DNA of 64,000 nucleotides from Saccharina japonica (taxonomy: Eukaryota > Sar > Phaeophyceae > Laminariales > Laminariaceae), in NCBI GenBank assembly GCA_008828725.1, contig MEHQ01000169.1:1290059-1354058 (forward strand), read 5' to 3'. The notes under the pieces are model-generated. The model did no database searches. It saw only the letters and a program-made list of their open reading frames with translations, and was not told the DNA's origin. This document shows, piece by piece, positions 11,916 through 23,900 of the stretch. The first letter of the stretch is position 1; every line of letters starts with the position of its first letter. The translations under genes and the position numbers were made by a program.

Positions 11916-13155
11916 CTCTCACAAAATCCGTCTCTCTGGTACCAGGCAATTCTTATTGGTCGAAAGGGCCAGGTACTGCCTGTGCCGGGCACGTTGGCTT
12001 GCCTCTCTGCTCCGCACCATGCAAGGTGCAAGCGTTGCCGCGGATCCCGGGATACTCATAGAATATACTGCGTACCACATTCATGTACCAATATTAATAT
12101 TGTATCACATGCTGCGCGCAATTTCATGAGACCGAAAATCCAAAATTGTTTGCTCGCTTTTTTTTCTTATATCATCGGTCGCAAACAAAAACGAAAAACG
12201 AAAAAAAAAGGGACGGTTCGTGGAAACTCGATGGAAATGACGAAATGACAAGAGAGAAGCGGGCTGGGACATCAGGGTACGTACCATATAATATCCACGT
12301 ACTGCTCCGGTATCCACTACGTATAATATTACCTACTGCTATGCGAGCCTTAAATACTACGACAGAGGTCTAGAGCTAGAATTCGAAGCGGCGCGGGTTC
12401 GGCAAAAAGTGTGCTCACAACATTATACAGGGTAGTTTATCTGGCGTGGGGCAATCGGAGTACCAATTCGTAGAAGAAGACGGTCTGTTCTGAAGTATAC
12501 CCAGCAGCCGTATGTCTCACTGGTAGAACCAGGCAGGTATAACAGCAGCAGTACTCAAATTGTGAGTCGAAGTCTCTCAGGCCCCTGTGACGCTCACAGC
12601 AGCTTTTTCTTACGTGTATCCTACGAGTACACACGGCTGGCTGTCCACGGGGGGGGCGGTGCTCCCCTCCAACGCAGTAGTATTTTCTCATATGCGTAGT
12701 GCCTTGGTAGTACCAGTATATATGTGGTACCCCTGGATCCAGGTGCAAAAACAATGCTCAGCTTTCGAACCCAAGTCCCAAGTCCAGAGAGCTTGTTGCA
12801 AAACACCCCTACACCCCGCGACAGCTCTTCTTCTTCTGTCCCGTTCCAGGAATCGTTCGGCACCCGGCAGCAGTATGGCGGTACGCAAGACACAAGGCAC
12901 AACAAGATCAAGCCCGCTTGCTGTCTATAGCAGCAGCACGTAGTCTACAGCAGGCAGTCGAGCACATCTCCAAGCGCGAGGTCATCATCTATCTGTCACA
13001 GTGCTGGATCATTTGCCGGTTCCGTGCACTCGTCGACAGAGTCTTCAACAACAGCACACACACACACACCTGATCGAAACAAACACAAAACACACACACC
13101 GGAATCCTCGTACAAACAAAGAGTGAATTTATAGCGAAGAAGAACCTGACCTCAC
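11916..13155. other. No exon recognised; expected start of gene D intron 1
   Basis: Just downstream of the gene D donor, the minus strand has GT-rich microsatellites (13050-13100) and TACCAGG palindromes. I looked for an acceptor followed by C-x7-C, the second zinc half-cluster, and found none. Confidence 0.45.
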
Positions 13156-13301
13156 CTGCAAGACCCGCGTCCATCCCCATCGCACTTCCGCTTCCTCTGG
13201 CAGCAGAAGTCGCACGTCCTCTTGTGGCGAGGAAGGGCACGACTGCCGTGCTGGGTCCAACCACCACCGACAAGCGGAGGAGGAGGAGCAGAGCTCGACA
13301 T
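13156..13301 (-). CDS. Gene D exon 1: start of another Zn2Cys6 factor
   Basis: ATG at 13301, then MSSSAPPPPLVGGGWTQHGS and RALPRHKRTCDFCCQRKRKC followed by DGDGRGSC. This is C-x2-C-x6-C-x7-C, the first half of a Zn2Cys6 cluster, in a short Pro/Gly-rich N-terminus. It ends TGC AG|GTGAGG, phase 2 directly after the fourth Cys, exactly as in gene A exon 1, so it belongs to the same family. It has no poly-Q. No second half of the cluster was found between 13155 and position 1; the rest of the gene may lie beyond the left edge, past the hAT-like and LTR elements, or may be lost. Confidence 0.62.
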
Positions 13302-16300
13302 ACTTGCCGCTCCCTCTCCCTCTCGCTAGCCTTGCGGTAGCAGCAGGGGTGTGTAGAGGAACAATCAATCTGTCGGTGGTGCTGACCTATGTATCAGGTA
13401 TACCGAGCAAGACGAACGCAGAGAGGCCGCTGCGCGAGGGAAGCTTGATCTCGTCTTCGCAAGCAACGAAGTAGCAGTAGCAGCAGCAGCAGCAGGAGGA
13501 GCTTCTTCTTCTCCTCGTGGACGGGCCTCTATCCATTCGTTCCCCCTGTCTGTGTGTCCTCCTCTCTTCTCTTGGCGATTCTTCCTACCCTATCATACCC
13601 CCACGTGTTTGTACCTTTTTGTTTTTAGGTTGTCCCGAATCGACGATCGAATGTGCACGAGAGCAAGTCAGGTGCCAGGCGCTTGGATCGCAGGAACGTT
13701 CCGTGAAAAATCGGCAGCATTATTCTTCCGGCACAAAAGACCAAACAGAGAGGCGGATACTTTGTGCGAACTACTCGTACTACCGAACGTCTGTACGACG
13801 TACATTTGCGTACATAAAGCACTCGTGTTGTATCTCAGATAGATCGGATAGATACATACCGCAACCGTACATCTCCTCTTCTATGGGATCAGGCAACCTG
13901 CGTCACGAGGATACCGACGATAGGAATACATGTGCTTGTACTCTCGGTGCATGGTTGCCGATCACTATAATAGCAGCAAGGAATGGCACAGCAGTCACTG
14001 ATACTGGTATAGGTCGATACAACGTATACGTACGTAATACGATGAAGAATGTCACTGGCGTCTTTTTTGTGCTTGCTACTGCTGTAGTCGTTTCGTGATG
14101 ATGATGATGACCAGGATTGTTCTCAAGATCGCGTATCTCACTAATCGTAGATCGATATCACACATATGACACATACACGATCTTCTTAACATTGGTGACA
14201 TCATCATACATAGCGCGCGGCCGCGTCATCACTCAGCCTACAGACGTCTGCTGTGTAGGTACATATGTATGATACGTACACTGCTGCTGTAGTAAATGCC
14301 GCCTAAAAATGAAGGCCTTCCCCCGTTGCATTCGAATCAGATGATACCGAGTTCACTTCGAAGTGCGTTGCTGAGTACCGGCACTATGTGCTGTAGACTG
14401 TACGGAAAGAGTTCGCTGACGGGACGGGGGTAGATAGATACGGCAGCAATACATATTATCAGCAGTAAGCATACTGTAGTAGTATTACTACTGTAGTGGT
14501 GTCATCACACACACGTCCACAGCCACATCGCTTATTTTACACATGCGCATACGTACCAGGTAGTATACAGTGCTCGTAGATATTATAGGGCTCCATGACG
14601 AATTCCTCGCGACCCCACTCACCTCCAGACCCCCTCCCCCTCTATTTCGGTTTCCCTGGACATGCACGCGCGATGTCAGGTTTATTGGAATCCAGCACGT
14701 CGTACGCGCGCCCTTTACGAGTTACAACAGGCCGACTTCTTACTGCAGTAGTATTAATAGTAGTAGTAGGTACTACTACCCCCCCGACGGCCGCGCCAAC
14801 ATGTACGTTGTCCTTTCACCCACTAATAATGCTGTACCGACCGGATGTTATGCGGAGACCACGACAACTGAACAAAAACGTTTGTGCCTTAACGCCCCCG
14901 CCCCCCCCTCGTCTTATTCCGTCTCGAAAGGGATGCGTGCTGGTTAAATGTAAAATGACAAAGGCAAGCAACAACCGAGAACCCCCCCCCCCTCCACCAT
15001 ATAACAGAAAACGGCTTTTCAGCGCCTCTTGGGCCCTTGGAGGTAAATGTGTGGTGGGTGCGTGGATACAGCCGCCGGCCATCAGTCGGCAACATAAGTA
15101 TGTGTCAAGCGCAAGCCCGCGAGAGCTGGGGAAGAGAGCTGACCCCGGTGCGAGGCAAACGACGAAGAAAAGCAGAGAGAGCTTCCGGTGCTGGGCCAGG
15201 CAAAAGGGGGGAAGGAACGCCTACCAGCTTAGACTACCTTGTTGTTTGAGGCCTTTCGGGATCAGGACCTGACGCAGCCATCAACAGGACCAAGCACGCA
15301 GTAGGCGAACGACTTTAGTCGGGTTCAACGACTGGTCAGCATGCGGGGTATATGGCTCATTTCGAGGAGGGTGAAGTGCCGTTATCGGACGGGTCGTTCA
15401 GGAGTGACAGAGTCCGGTATATTCGGTCGGGGAACCGCCGTCATACGTATTACGCATCGACACGAAATAGGTCTACAGGCGACGTCGCTGGAATCGGTGC
15501 GAGGTCGGGGCGGAGAAATCGCCGCGCGTATAGAAAGAGAGGGATTTCGTATTATTATTATTATTGATTGAAAACAAGCGGGAGATGGTTTGCGCCTTTA
15601 TTTGGTAGGAAGGCGGCATTGGCCTCCTTCGGCGCCTTGTAACTAGCTGCGTCCTTCATCCTCCTTTCTTGGGCCGGCAATCCCACCCGAAATTGCCAAA
15701 CCAACCGCGCGTTGGATGCACCGCCGGGTGATGAGTATTAGCTGATTGGACCCGCAAGATTGGAGTTCTATCTAAAAAGAGGGGGGAGCGGGGTCTCGTG
15801 GTACCATCATATTTACATACAGTATTCGTATACTCGTACATATTTATGAATGGGTAATGAACGTAAAACGGAGGGTAAACACATGAACCTGGGCGTTAAT
15901 CCTATTTCTCTTGTATGAGTGGGAGGTCGATCTGTACACCTTCACAAACAAGAGCATTTGTTTAGTCCACTTCTTCATACGCATATCTCCGGGCAATACG
16001 GCTTACTAGCACCCTGGCGACTCGGATGCCAAAACGCCTTCGGCGTAGCAGATCGGGCGCAGCCTACTGCATTTGCGTGCATGCGAAAAGGTTTTACGAG
16101 CTACATTCAACACCCGAGTGCAATGTACGCCACCAGCAGGGAGTACAAAACCACTGCTTCCGCGCAGAACAACCCATTTTCAGATATTTTGGAGATCTTA
16201 ATAAAAAGCTCGTTTTCAGACCATGTACGTGGAGCGAAAAATACAGCCCATTTTCAGATAATTTAGAGCTACTCGTACGTATGATATAAATAAAAAGCTG

Positions 16301-17134
16301 ACACGTTAATCTAGAGCCACACAGAAACGGCGATCAGATCGGGAGCTGTTGGTGCGTTTATTATGCTCAATTATGCGAACTAAAGCCGTACAATTTCTGC
16401 AATGCCATTACGCGTATTCTCCCGCCCCAATGCAGATGGCAACTGTTGCCAAACTTACCAACTACTCCCAAACTTACGTACTACTCCTACAGCGTCGCAG
16501 CGATGCTGAAACGACACGAAGACAAAAAGTGTATCCACTACAGCTGGTACCTAAACTACGGTTATACTGGCAGCGCTTGGCACTGCCGACTGGGCTGGTG
16601 CCTTCGTTCCGCACAAGACACACACGGAACACGCGTTTAACAGTGGCGTTTTGCTCCGGCCACTTACAACAGAAACCCTTGGCAGTACGTAGTAACGCCA
16701 ATTTCTGCCCCCACCTTCGACTTTCCACCCACTCTCTTGAGTGGTTTCCCATACACACTCCGACGACGCCGATGTGCACCATTTTGACGTGTTCAGAACC
16801 AATTAAAACAAGAACTGCACATCGTGGGCTCTGCATCATGTACGATGTAGGCACTACAAACGAAGGAAGGAGACCGAACTTCCCGCGCATGGACTGCTAT
16901 CAAATTGATAGCGATTACGCAAAATACCCTGCACAACCCCACCGTATGCCCCCCCCAACCCACCCCCACGATATAAAGCAGATTTTCTCGCCGACGGACG
17001 TCGCTAGATAACTAAAGCATTGCAACGTCGCAAAAAAGCGGAGATCATGCCCTTTAAAAAACCTACCTTGTGCGCTACGGCACCGTAAACTCCCGTGATA
17101 TAGTGCCTACAAACTGCAAAGCTGCGCCCCCGGT
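13302..17134. other. Spacer between gene D and the gene A stop
   Basis: Holds CAG repeats (13475-13495), poly-C runs (14630, 14895, 14980, 16950) and several long open frames (13517-14098, 14595-15272) whose composition is that of the surrounding DNA. It must include the gene D promoter and the gene A 3' end, but no site can be placed with confidence. Confidence 0.45.
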
Positions 17135-17999
17135 TTACAAGCTACCTACTGCCTCCTCTCCCAGCTCCTCATCGAAAAGGTCCGAGCTCATCAGCACCTC
17201 TGCTGCGTCCATCAAATCCGCGTCTGTCAAACGAAGGTCAGCGCCCTGCACTCCTTCTCCCAAGAGCCCGAGGTCACACCCGGCAACATCGTCGACAACA
17301 GCCACACCGCGCGCTCTGTCCGGTACCCCGCAGACGTCAATTCCGCGGTCGTACCTGGTGTTGTTGCCACCGAGCAACGGGTCAGAGTTGTCGCCGGCCA
17401 TCGCATGTCTGCTACCGGTCTGCGACCGACCCTTCTCTTCGTCCCCGGACAGTAAAACCCTTGGCAAGGCAATGTCCACTTGTTCACTCCTCGGTTCGAG
17501 AACAGACGTTCGCCATTCCTCGCCAGCGCTCACCACTTCGGTTTCGTGATTTCTCCCGGTGCCGCCGCCGACCCGTCCCGCCTCCAAGGGAGCGGGGGGG
17601 ATAACCTCTACCGCCGCGCCAGGCTGCTCTCCTTCGCCTGCGGCAACATCGACCAGATGTTGTGGTGACGCATGTGCACTAGTCGGGGGAGAGGGGGATA
17701 CCGTCGGGGGAGTGGAGGCTGCCGTGTCGGCGACAGGCGGCGGCGGCGGCGGCGGCGACGGCGCAGCTATCGACTCCCCTCCCCCCCCCGCCACCGCCGC
17801 CGCCACCGCCGCCGCAGACGGCTCGACAGGCTGCTCTTCGTACGCCGAGACATCAACCGGTGGGTGAGAGCCTGCGGCTAGCGGAGAGGAGTGAACATTT
17901 GACGAACGCGTCCCTAGGGCAGGAGTGGCGGCGCCTCCTTCCGAGGCATCCCAGCCGTAGGCTGTATAGTCCACATCGTGGATCTCGACTTGCAAGGAC
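17135..17999 (-). CDS. Gene A exon 12: Pro/Ala-rich acidic C-terminal tail
   Basis: The terminal exon, 865 nt, begins after acceptor CCTCTCACAG and stops with TAA at 17137-17135. It opens with SLQVEIHDVDYTAYGWDASE, then runs through Ala/Pro/Gly/Ser-rich low-complexity sequence with a run of eight Pro, and closes with an acidic-hydrophobic end (LTDADLMDAAEVLMSSDLFD). Acidic-hydrophobic tails often act as activation regions; here that is only an inference. The GC-rich GCC/CCG triplets make the repeats slippage-prone. Confidence 0.75.
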
Positions 18000-20900
18000 C
18001 TGTGAGAGGCAGGGGACGGAGGCAGTATATTGCGCGGGGGGGGGGGGGTATGCGGTAAAAACAAGAAGAATCGTGCAGCAAGGAGTTTGCGCGCGCGGCA
18101 CGTCACGTGGCTCGGACTAGATGAGTTGACACCATCACCTCCTGCCAAACAGACCCGCTCCGTCTCGAATCCCGTCGAACGGGATGCGTGGTCAATGGTC
18201 AAAATACTACGGCAAGAAGCAAATGAGAACGCCCCCCCCCCCTCATCACCTCCAGTTTCGAATGTAGCACGTAACGCCTCCTTTTTACTGTTCACCCTTG
18301 CCCCAAAAACAAACCAAGTTCCACTCTGTCCGGCATGTTAATGACCGTTTTGGTGTTGATATCGATATACCCAAACGATCCTTCATGCCTTAAATGTCCG
18401 GACGGATTGGATTGGTACTACATTCCGCATTCTCGTGGCACGGACTGATGAAGCTCTGAGGCTCTTATGCCTTACAACTTACGATAATTAGCGCGTGGAA
18501 TGTTTGGGGCGGCGAGCGAACGAGATGCCCTCCATACCCACCCACCCAAGCTAGAGAGTCGGGCAAGGCCAACGAGTGTAGATGACGGCCTCGAAGGTAT
18601 AAGCTGCCAACCCGCTTCGGGTCGGGCAAGGCCAACGAGTGTAGATGACGGCCTCGAAGGTATAAGGTGGATCCATGGTCTAGGGGACGAGAGATTGCCG
18701 GCGGCGTCCTACGCTCTTCTCCCAAACCCGAAAAAAAACAATTTTTTGCCATTTGAGACGGATCGAGAAATCTTGTCATCTGTTTTATGCACACCAGCAG
18801 CCAATTGTTTGTTTATCAGACGCCTGGCCAGCGCCCGCCACATATCACCGGCCATCGTGTGAACACGGTGACCCTAGGATGGGTCGGAGCCCGTAACGAG
18901 CTCACCGCGTTCAGAATTCATGACGCAGTCGTTGGTTCCGTCGATCCATGTCTGTCGAGGACTCGGAATCTCGCCGCTTCGAACTAACATTCGCCTGAGT
19001 TTTTCTCAAGCCGATCTTGTCCTAACATCGGCCTGAGAATTGCCTTTTTCGGGCTTTTCCAACAGTTGGGAATATTCCGTTTTAAGAATCGGTCCCATAG
19101 CAAGCTTGTTCTGAAAAAATCTGGCGGGGATCTTAGGAATTCAAACTTGTTAGGGTAACTTTTCTTTCCCATTGGCATAGGTCTAAGCAAAGCAAAGTTG
19201 AGTGTCAACCATTCAATTGGTCGTACTCACAGCTGACGTATTTTTTTAATATTATGAAAAAAAACAAAAAAAAAAACAGCTCCATCACGACGTGCGATCA
19301 TGTTGCCATACCTGCAGAATACGTGGTTGCAGATGCAGCTCATCCCGCCCCACTCCTCCAGCGGTGGAGCAGGCGCACCATTCCCAGGTAGGATCGAATT
19401 GTATATCGCTCTCACGGGGTCGTACACGGGCCGGCACAAGCACGCAGCCGACGCTGCCAGCACGCAGTGTACCAGGTGCGGCCTGTGCATCGAACCGCGA
19501 CAAAAATTCGCGGGATCACACGTGAGAACTCGGACAGGTCAGATGTGACAACTCGGACAGGTAGGGGGGCGCCTTCTCGTGCAGTAGGCAATGCGTTACA
19601 CCGCGGGGCCTACCCCGATAAAATACAAAACCAGGCTGAGTTGTAAAGCCAGCGAGGTGATATCACTGTGGAGTGCCTACCGTGCGACTGGCCCGATCCC
19701 CGATGCTGGCGCACCACGCCATGCTCGTACTATGTACGCTACGTGCATGCTGGTGGTGATGCTATTTCAGCGTGTAACGCGCCAATGTTTTTAGAGCGAG
19801 TCGCACAAGAAAAATGTAGGCGATTGCTCGTTTTAACCCTTTCTCCACTCCAAAAACAGATCCTACATTAACTCCAAGTACGCTGCCCCGAAACAGGCGG
19901 GTGCAGGGTTAAACAGTGCGGAAAGGGCGGTTGTAGGCTCCGCGTAAACAGGAGAAAAAAGCGAAGGAATACAAACGCATCAGCGACTCCATACGTATCA
20001 CACGAGCTCCGAAAGAAGCAACTGGCCAGCTTGCAAAACGGGCGTATCTCGAGCAGATGGTTAGGCAGTGGAATCTGACGACCTCTTCCGAGGCAGCAGC
20101 AGTGCTAGCGCTTACGGGAGCAATGCCGCACGAGTAAAACATATTGGGCAGAAAAATAACCACGAACCTGTAACGGCATATCCCGGGAAAGCGCATCACC
20201 ACCTTAGCGCAGAACTTGATCGACTGGAAGGCGCTGTGAACGTCGCCCTTGACCGCCTTCATGTAGGCCACGTTTCTGAAGCAACCAATCAAGAGGGCAG
20301 TCGCGAGGGCAGACGCGCAGGAAGAATGTACAGTGAAAAAAAAAAAGCTCAAGAGGCCAAGCGCTTGGTAGGTGCACACTGTCATCGCCGAGCTAGCAGT
20401 CAGCGCTGACTGCTACTCAGTCGCTAGTCGCTATATGGTGGGTCTCCAACAAAAAACACACTCTGGAGTCCGCCTGGCTTCTAGCGCAACGACTAAGGTG
20501 TAACAAAAAGGCACCTCTTAACAGCGATATGACTGCGCCAGGCGCCCCCCGTATACCGTAGGCTTCCGTGCCAGGAAAACCAGGTCAATTCGAGGACGTA
20601 GGTAGCACGCACGGCCGTCTTGAGGCCAACCACCAACAAAATTCGCCATAGACGCATCTGACAAATCCGGTCGCAGGGTCAAACGACCGTCTCGCTTACC
20701 CGTGGTAGAATAAGCCGCCCACCCCTGAGCACGTGCCCGAACTGCGGGTCACCGAATGAGAGCACGGACAGCAGCGAAGACGCAAAACGGCAGCGGGATT
20801 CGTTCTGTCACGCGCAAGCCGTGCAGAGGTTTCGTTCTCTCGCCGGTTTAGGACGCCCGCATGCTACCATTTAGAGGCTTCTGCAGATGGAGGACACTGA

Positions 20901-23900
20901 CTGTTGGGGCGGTGGCTAACAACAGAAGAGGAAACGATTATCCGCGTCTGAAAACTCGAGGTGCGGCACAGGCACGTGCAGTAAAACACGCTTTTCCTGA
21001 ACGCTCTAAGAGCCGAGGCAAAAATGAGCGGGTACAAGAAAGAAACGCCAGCAAGTGCAAGAGACAGAAAAAAAGACCATCGATATATTCTGCTGATAAA
21101 CCGTTTTATTTCCACAACGGTGATCCTTTGGAGAACGCGCGGAGGACACTACGTAGCGCGCTTGGGCATGAAACAAAGGTCGCGCTCCTGCTCTATGTAG
21201 CCCTCGCCGGTCGGCAATAGGTTGTCGACGTCATGACCTGGACACGGCCGAACGTATGACAGGCTGGGCTCAAGGAGTAAAATAACCCGTGTTTACCTAC
21301 TGTTTGGGCTCAGAGTCCCCTTGAGCACCATGTGTGGTACAGCCTACTGCCACGGAACAGCCAGGGACGGAAACCGCACAACGACAAATAGGCAGTAGCA
21401 TCAGCATTTATATCGAGGCGTAGCGATAACCTCCTGGAAGACGAATTCGAAAGACAAGCGGCGTATTGCCTGCTGCCGTGCCACCCCCCCCCCCTCCCGT
21501 CACAAACCAGTGCTTACACACACATATACATATATAAGTAATCCGCCAAGAGCCGCGAAACAAAATTGCATATCTGTGTATCACGTTCGATCACACCCAC
21601 CTCTCGATTACCCTCGAGATGCGCTCCAGCTCCGGCAAGATGTCCTTGATGAAGCTCTTCGTCGCCGACCCAGCAGGGGGGGGGTCCTTACAAACCCGGG
21701 CCTTCGAGCCTTCGCTCGATAAGTGACTCGACCGCGCCAAGTGATGGCTCCCCTCCATGTCCGTGACATCCACCCTCCCGCTCTCGTCTTGCCGTAGGAA
21801 CTCCACCGGCGCTTCCTCCATCCCCTCGTCAAGCGGCTCCGCGCTCTCTCTCTTGGTGTTCGCCACGACGCCTTTGGTGCGCATGTCTTCGAAGAACGCC
21901 TTGTTCAGGCGTCGGTCTGTGACGAGGAAGAGGCTGCAGAGGTCCTTTTCGTGCATGATTTCTGTCACCTGCGGTGCCACGGTGGCAAAAAAAAGGCAAG
22001 GACAGCAACATACAGGTCGGTAGGGTAATAGCTCGAATGGGCTCAGAGTAGGCCGTCAGACTGGGGGGTCCAGCGCGGCCTACACCGCCGCGTGGCGGCG
22101 CGCGGCGGTGGAGAGTAAAATGCATGCCACAGAGTTGCAGGCACGTCAAGAACAGCATACTCTTATCACCACCGAAAGCACAAGATGGCGCGCGTGCGAG
22201 CGCGTGGGGGGGTAGTTATCGACGTATATAGCCGAACGCCTCGGGTCTTCTCAGCCATCGTGGTGGTGGTTGTGGTTGCCACAAACGGAGGCCCGTTTTT
22301 CACTCCGTATAAAGACTCTTCCGAATATGTTTCCCGAAACTATACGTGTATGTTACGTACATCTGCTTGACATATAGCCAAAAACCGAGCGGGTGGTGGC
22401 CGGCGGAACAGCAAACGAAGGTTTAATGTGGCGGCGTGGAAAACAATATACTACAGTAGGTATGGCAGAGCTAGCCAAGAGATCCTGGGAACGGTTCCTA
22501 TTCCAGGGCGACAATTTCTATTATTTTTAAGGCTCACTTCGGTAGGCCTTTTTTAGGTTGGTATCGTTTACCGCGGAATCCAGCCACCACGGTAATGCAT
22601 GGTAATTATTGGATGGTAACTGGCCACCTTGGTACTCATTGGTACAGAAACCGGCCACCACGGTAATGCACAGTAATTTTAGGATGGTAACTCATCGGTA
22701 CAGGAACCGGCTACCACGGTAATACACGGTAATGTTTGGATGGTAACCTGCCAAACCCACGACCTCTTGGCACTTTTGCCAGAAGTCTGTGGGACAATGG
22801 TGACTGCGACCGGTGTGCCGTTGCTCCAGCGGAGCGTTGTAGCCCCGGGACCACCAAGCTGGCGCAAAACACGTCCGTCAGCAGCAGGTGTGGCTGCAGC
22901 ACCACCACCACCTCCGGCGGAACCACCTCCGGCGGAAGGAACCACTGCGTCAGACGAAACCACCCCACCAGCACCACAGCCGAGGCCATCGCCAACAGCT
23001 TCGACTTCGCTCATGATTGCTCTCGGTCGCGCGTGTTTTGGTCGTGCTTGTGCTTTTGTGCTTTTGTGCTTTTCGGGCTTTCAGCGCGCGCGGGTGTTTG
23101 TCCGCTCCAACTAAAAAAATAACAGGTTCGTTTTCCAGTCCAAAAACAAAAACATATTCAGAACAAACAAAACAAAAACAATGTATAATTGCCAAAACAA
23201 TGTAGAGTCGCCACGAGATAATTGAACCCTGAGGCTAGTCCATCAACATTGACCGCCCCGCCCACTGGCGTAGATGGTCATATCGAGTTGAGGTGTCTGC
23301 GGTAATTCGTTTTACCGGTAATTGGGAACTGCACATTTGCGCGGTATTTGGTTGGGTGGTAACGACAAACCACAGAAATGCCGATATTTGCACGGTAATT
23401 GTTTGGATGGGAATGGGATAACATAATTTTCTCGGTAACGATTTGGATGGGAATGGGAGAACGTGATTTGCTTGGTAACGGTTTGGATGGGAACGGTAAT
23501 TGCGATTTATCACGGTAACGTACCGTTTACGAAATACCGTGGTTTTACCGCGGTAAAAGTACCACGGTAAAATTACCCAAGTGAGCCCTGCTATTTTTGG
23601 TGTTGGTGCAACTTTGTGGCTGTGGGATATCCTCGATTATTGTGGCTGTGGCCGACCAACCACTTTCGTGTTAGCCCTGCCGGCGGCCAACTATTTACCC
23701 ATGGGTCAATTTGGAGGGGCCAAATCAGCTCGGGGTGGGATCAGGGTGGGACACGGGAGCAGGGTGGTGTGTGGCACCGCCCATAACGGTGTTCTTAAAT
23801 ATTATACGAAGTATATTTGAAGCAGTAGTTTTTTCCATCGGAGCGGCCAAAAATCGACTTATCCTATACACAATCAAGCAATCCTGCGGCCGTTACTTGG

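Noticed and set aside
13517-14098. 193-codon open frame upstream of gene D
   Set aside because: No motif, odd composition, and it overlaps the probable 5' region of gene D on the opposite strand.
14595-15272. 225-codon open frame on the plus strand
   Set aside because: Composition follows local C-rich runs and no domain or splice context supports it; a second frame is open in parallel.
22679-23014. GC-rich 111-codon frame (MSEVEAVGDG...) as an independent gene
   Set aside because: It lies inside a small hAT-like element, ends in its motif array and resembles no protein I know.
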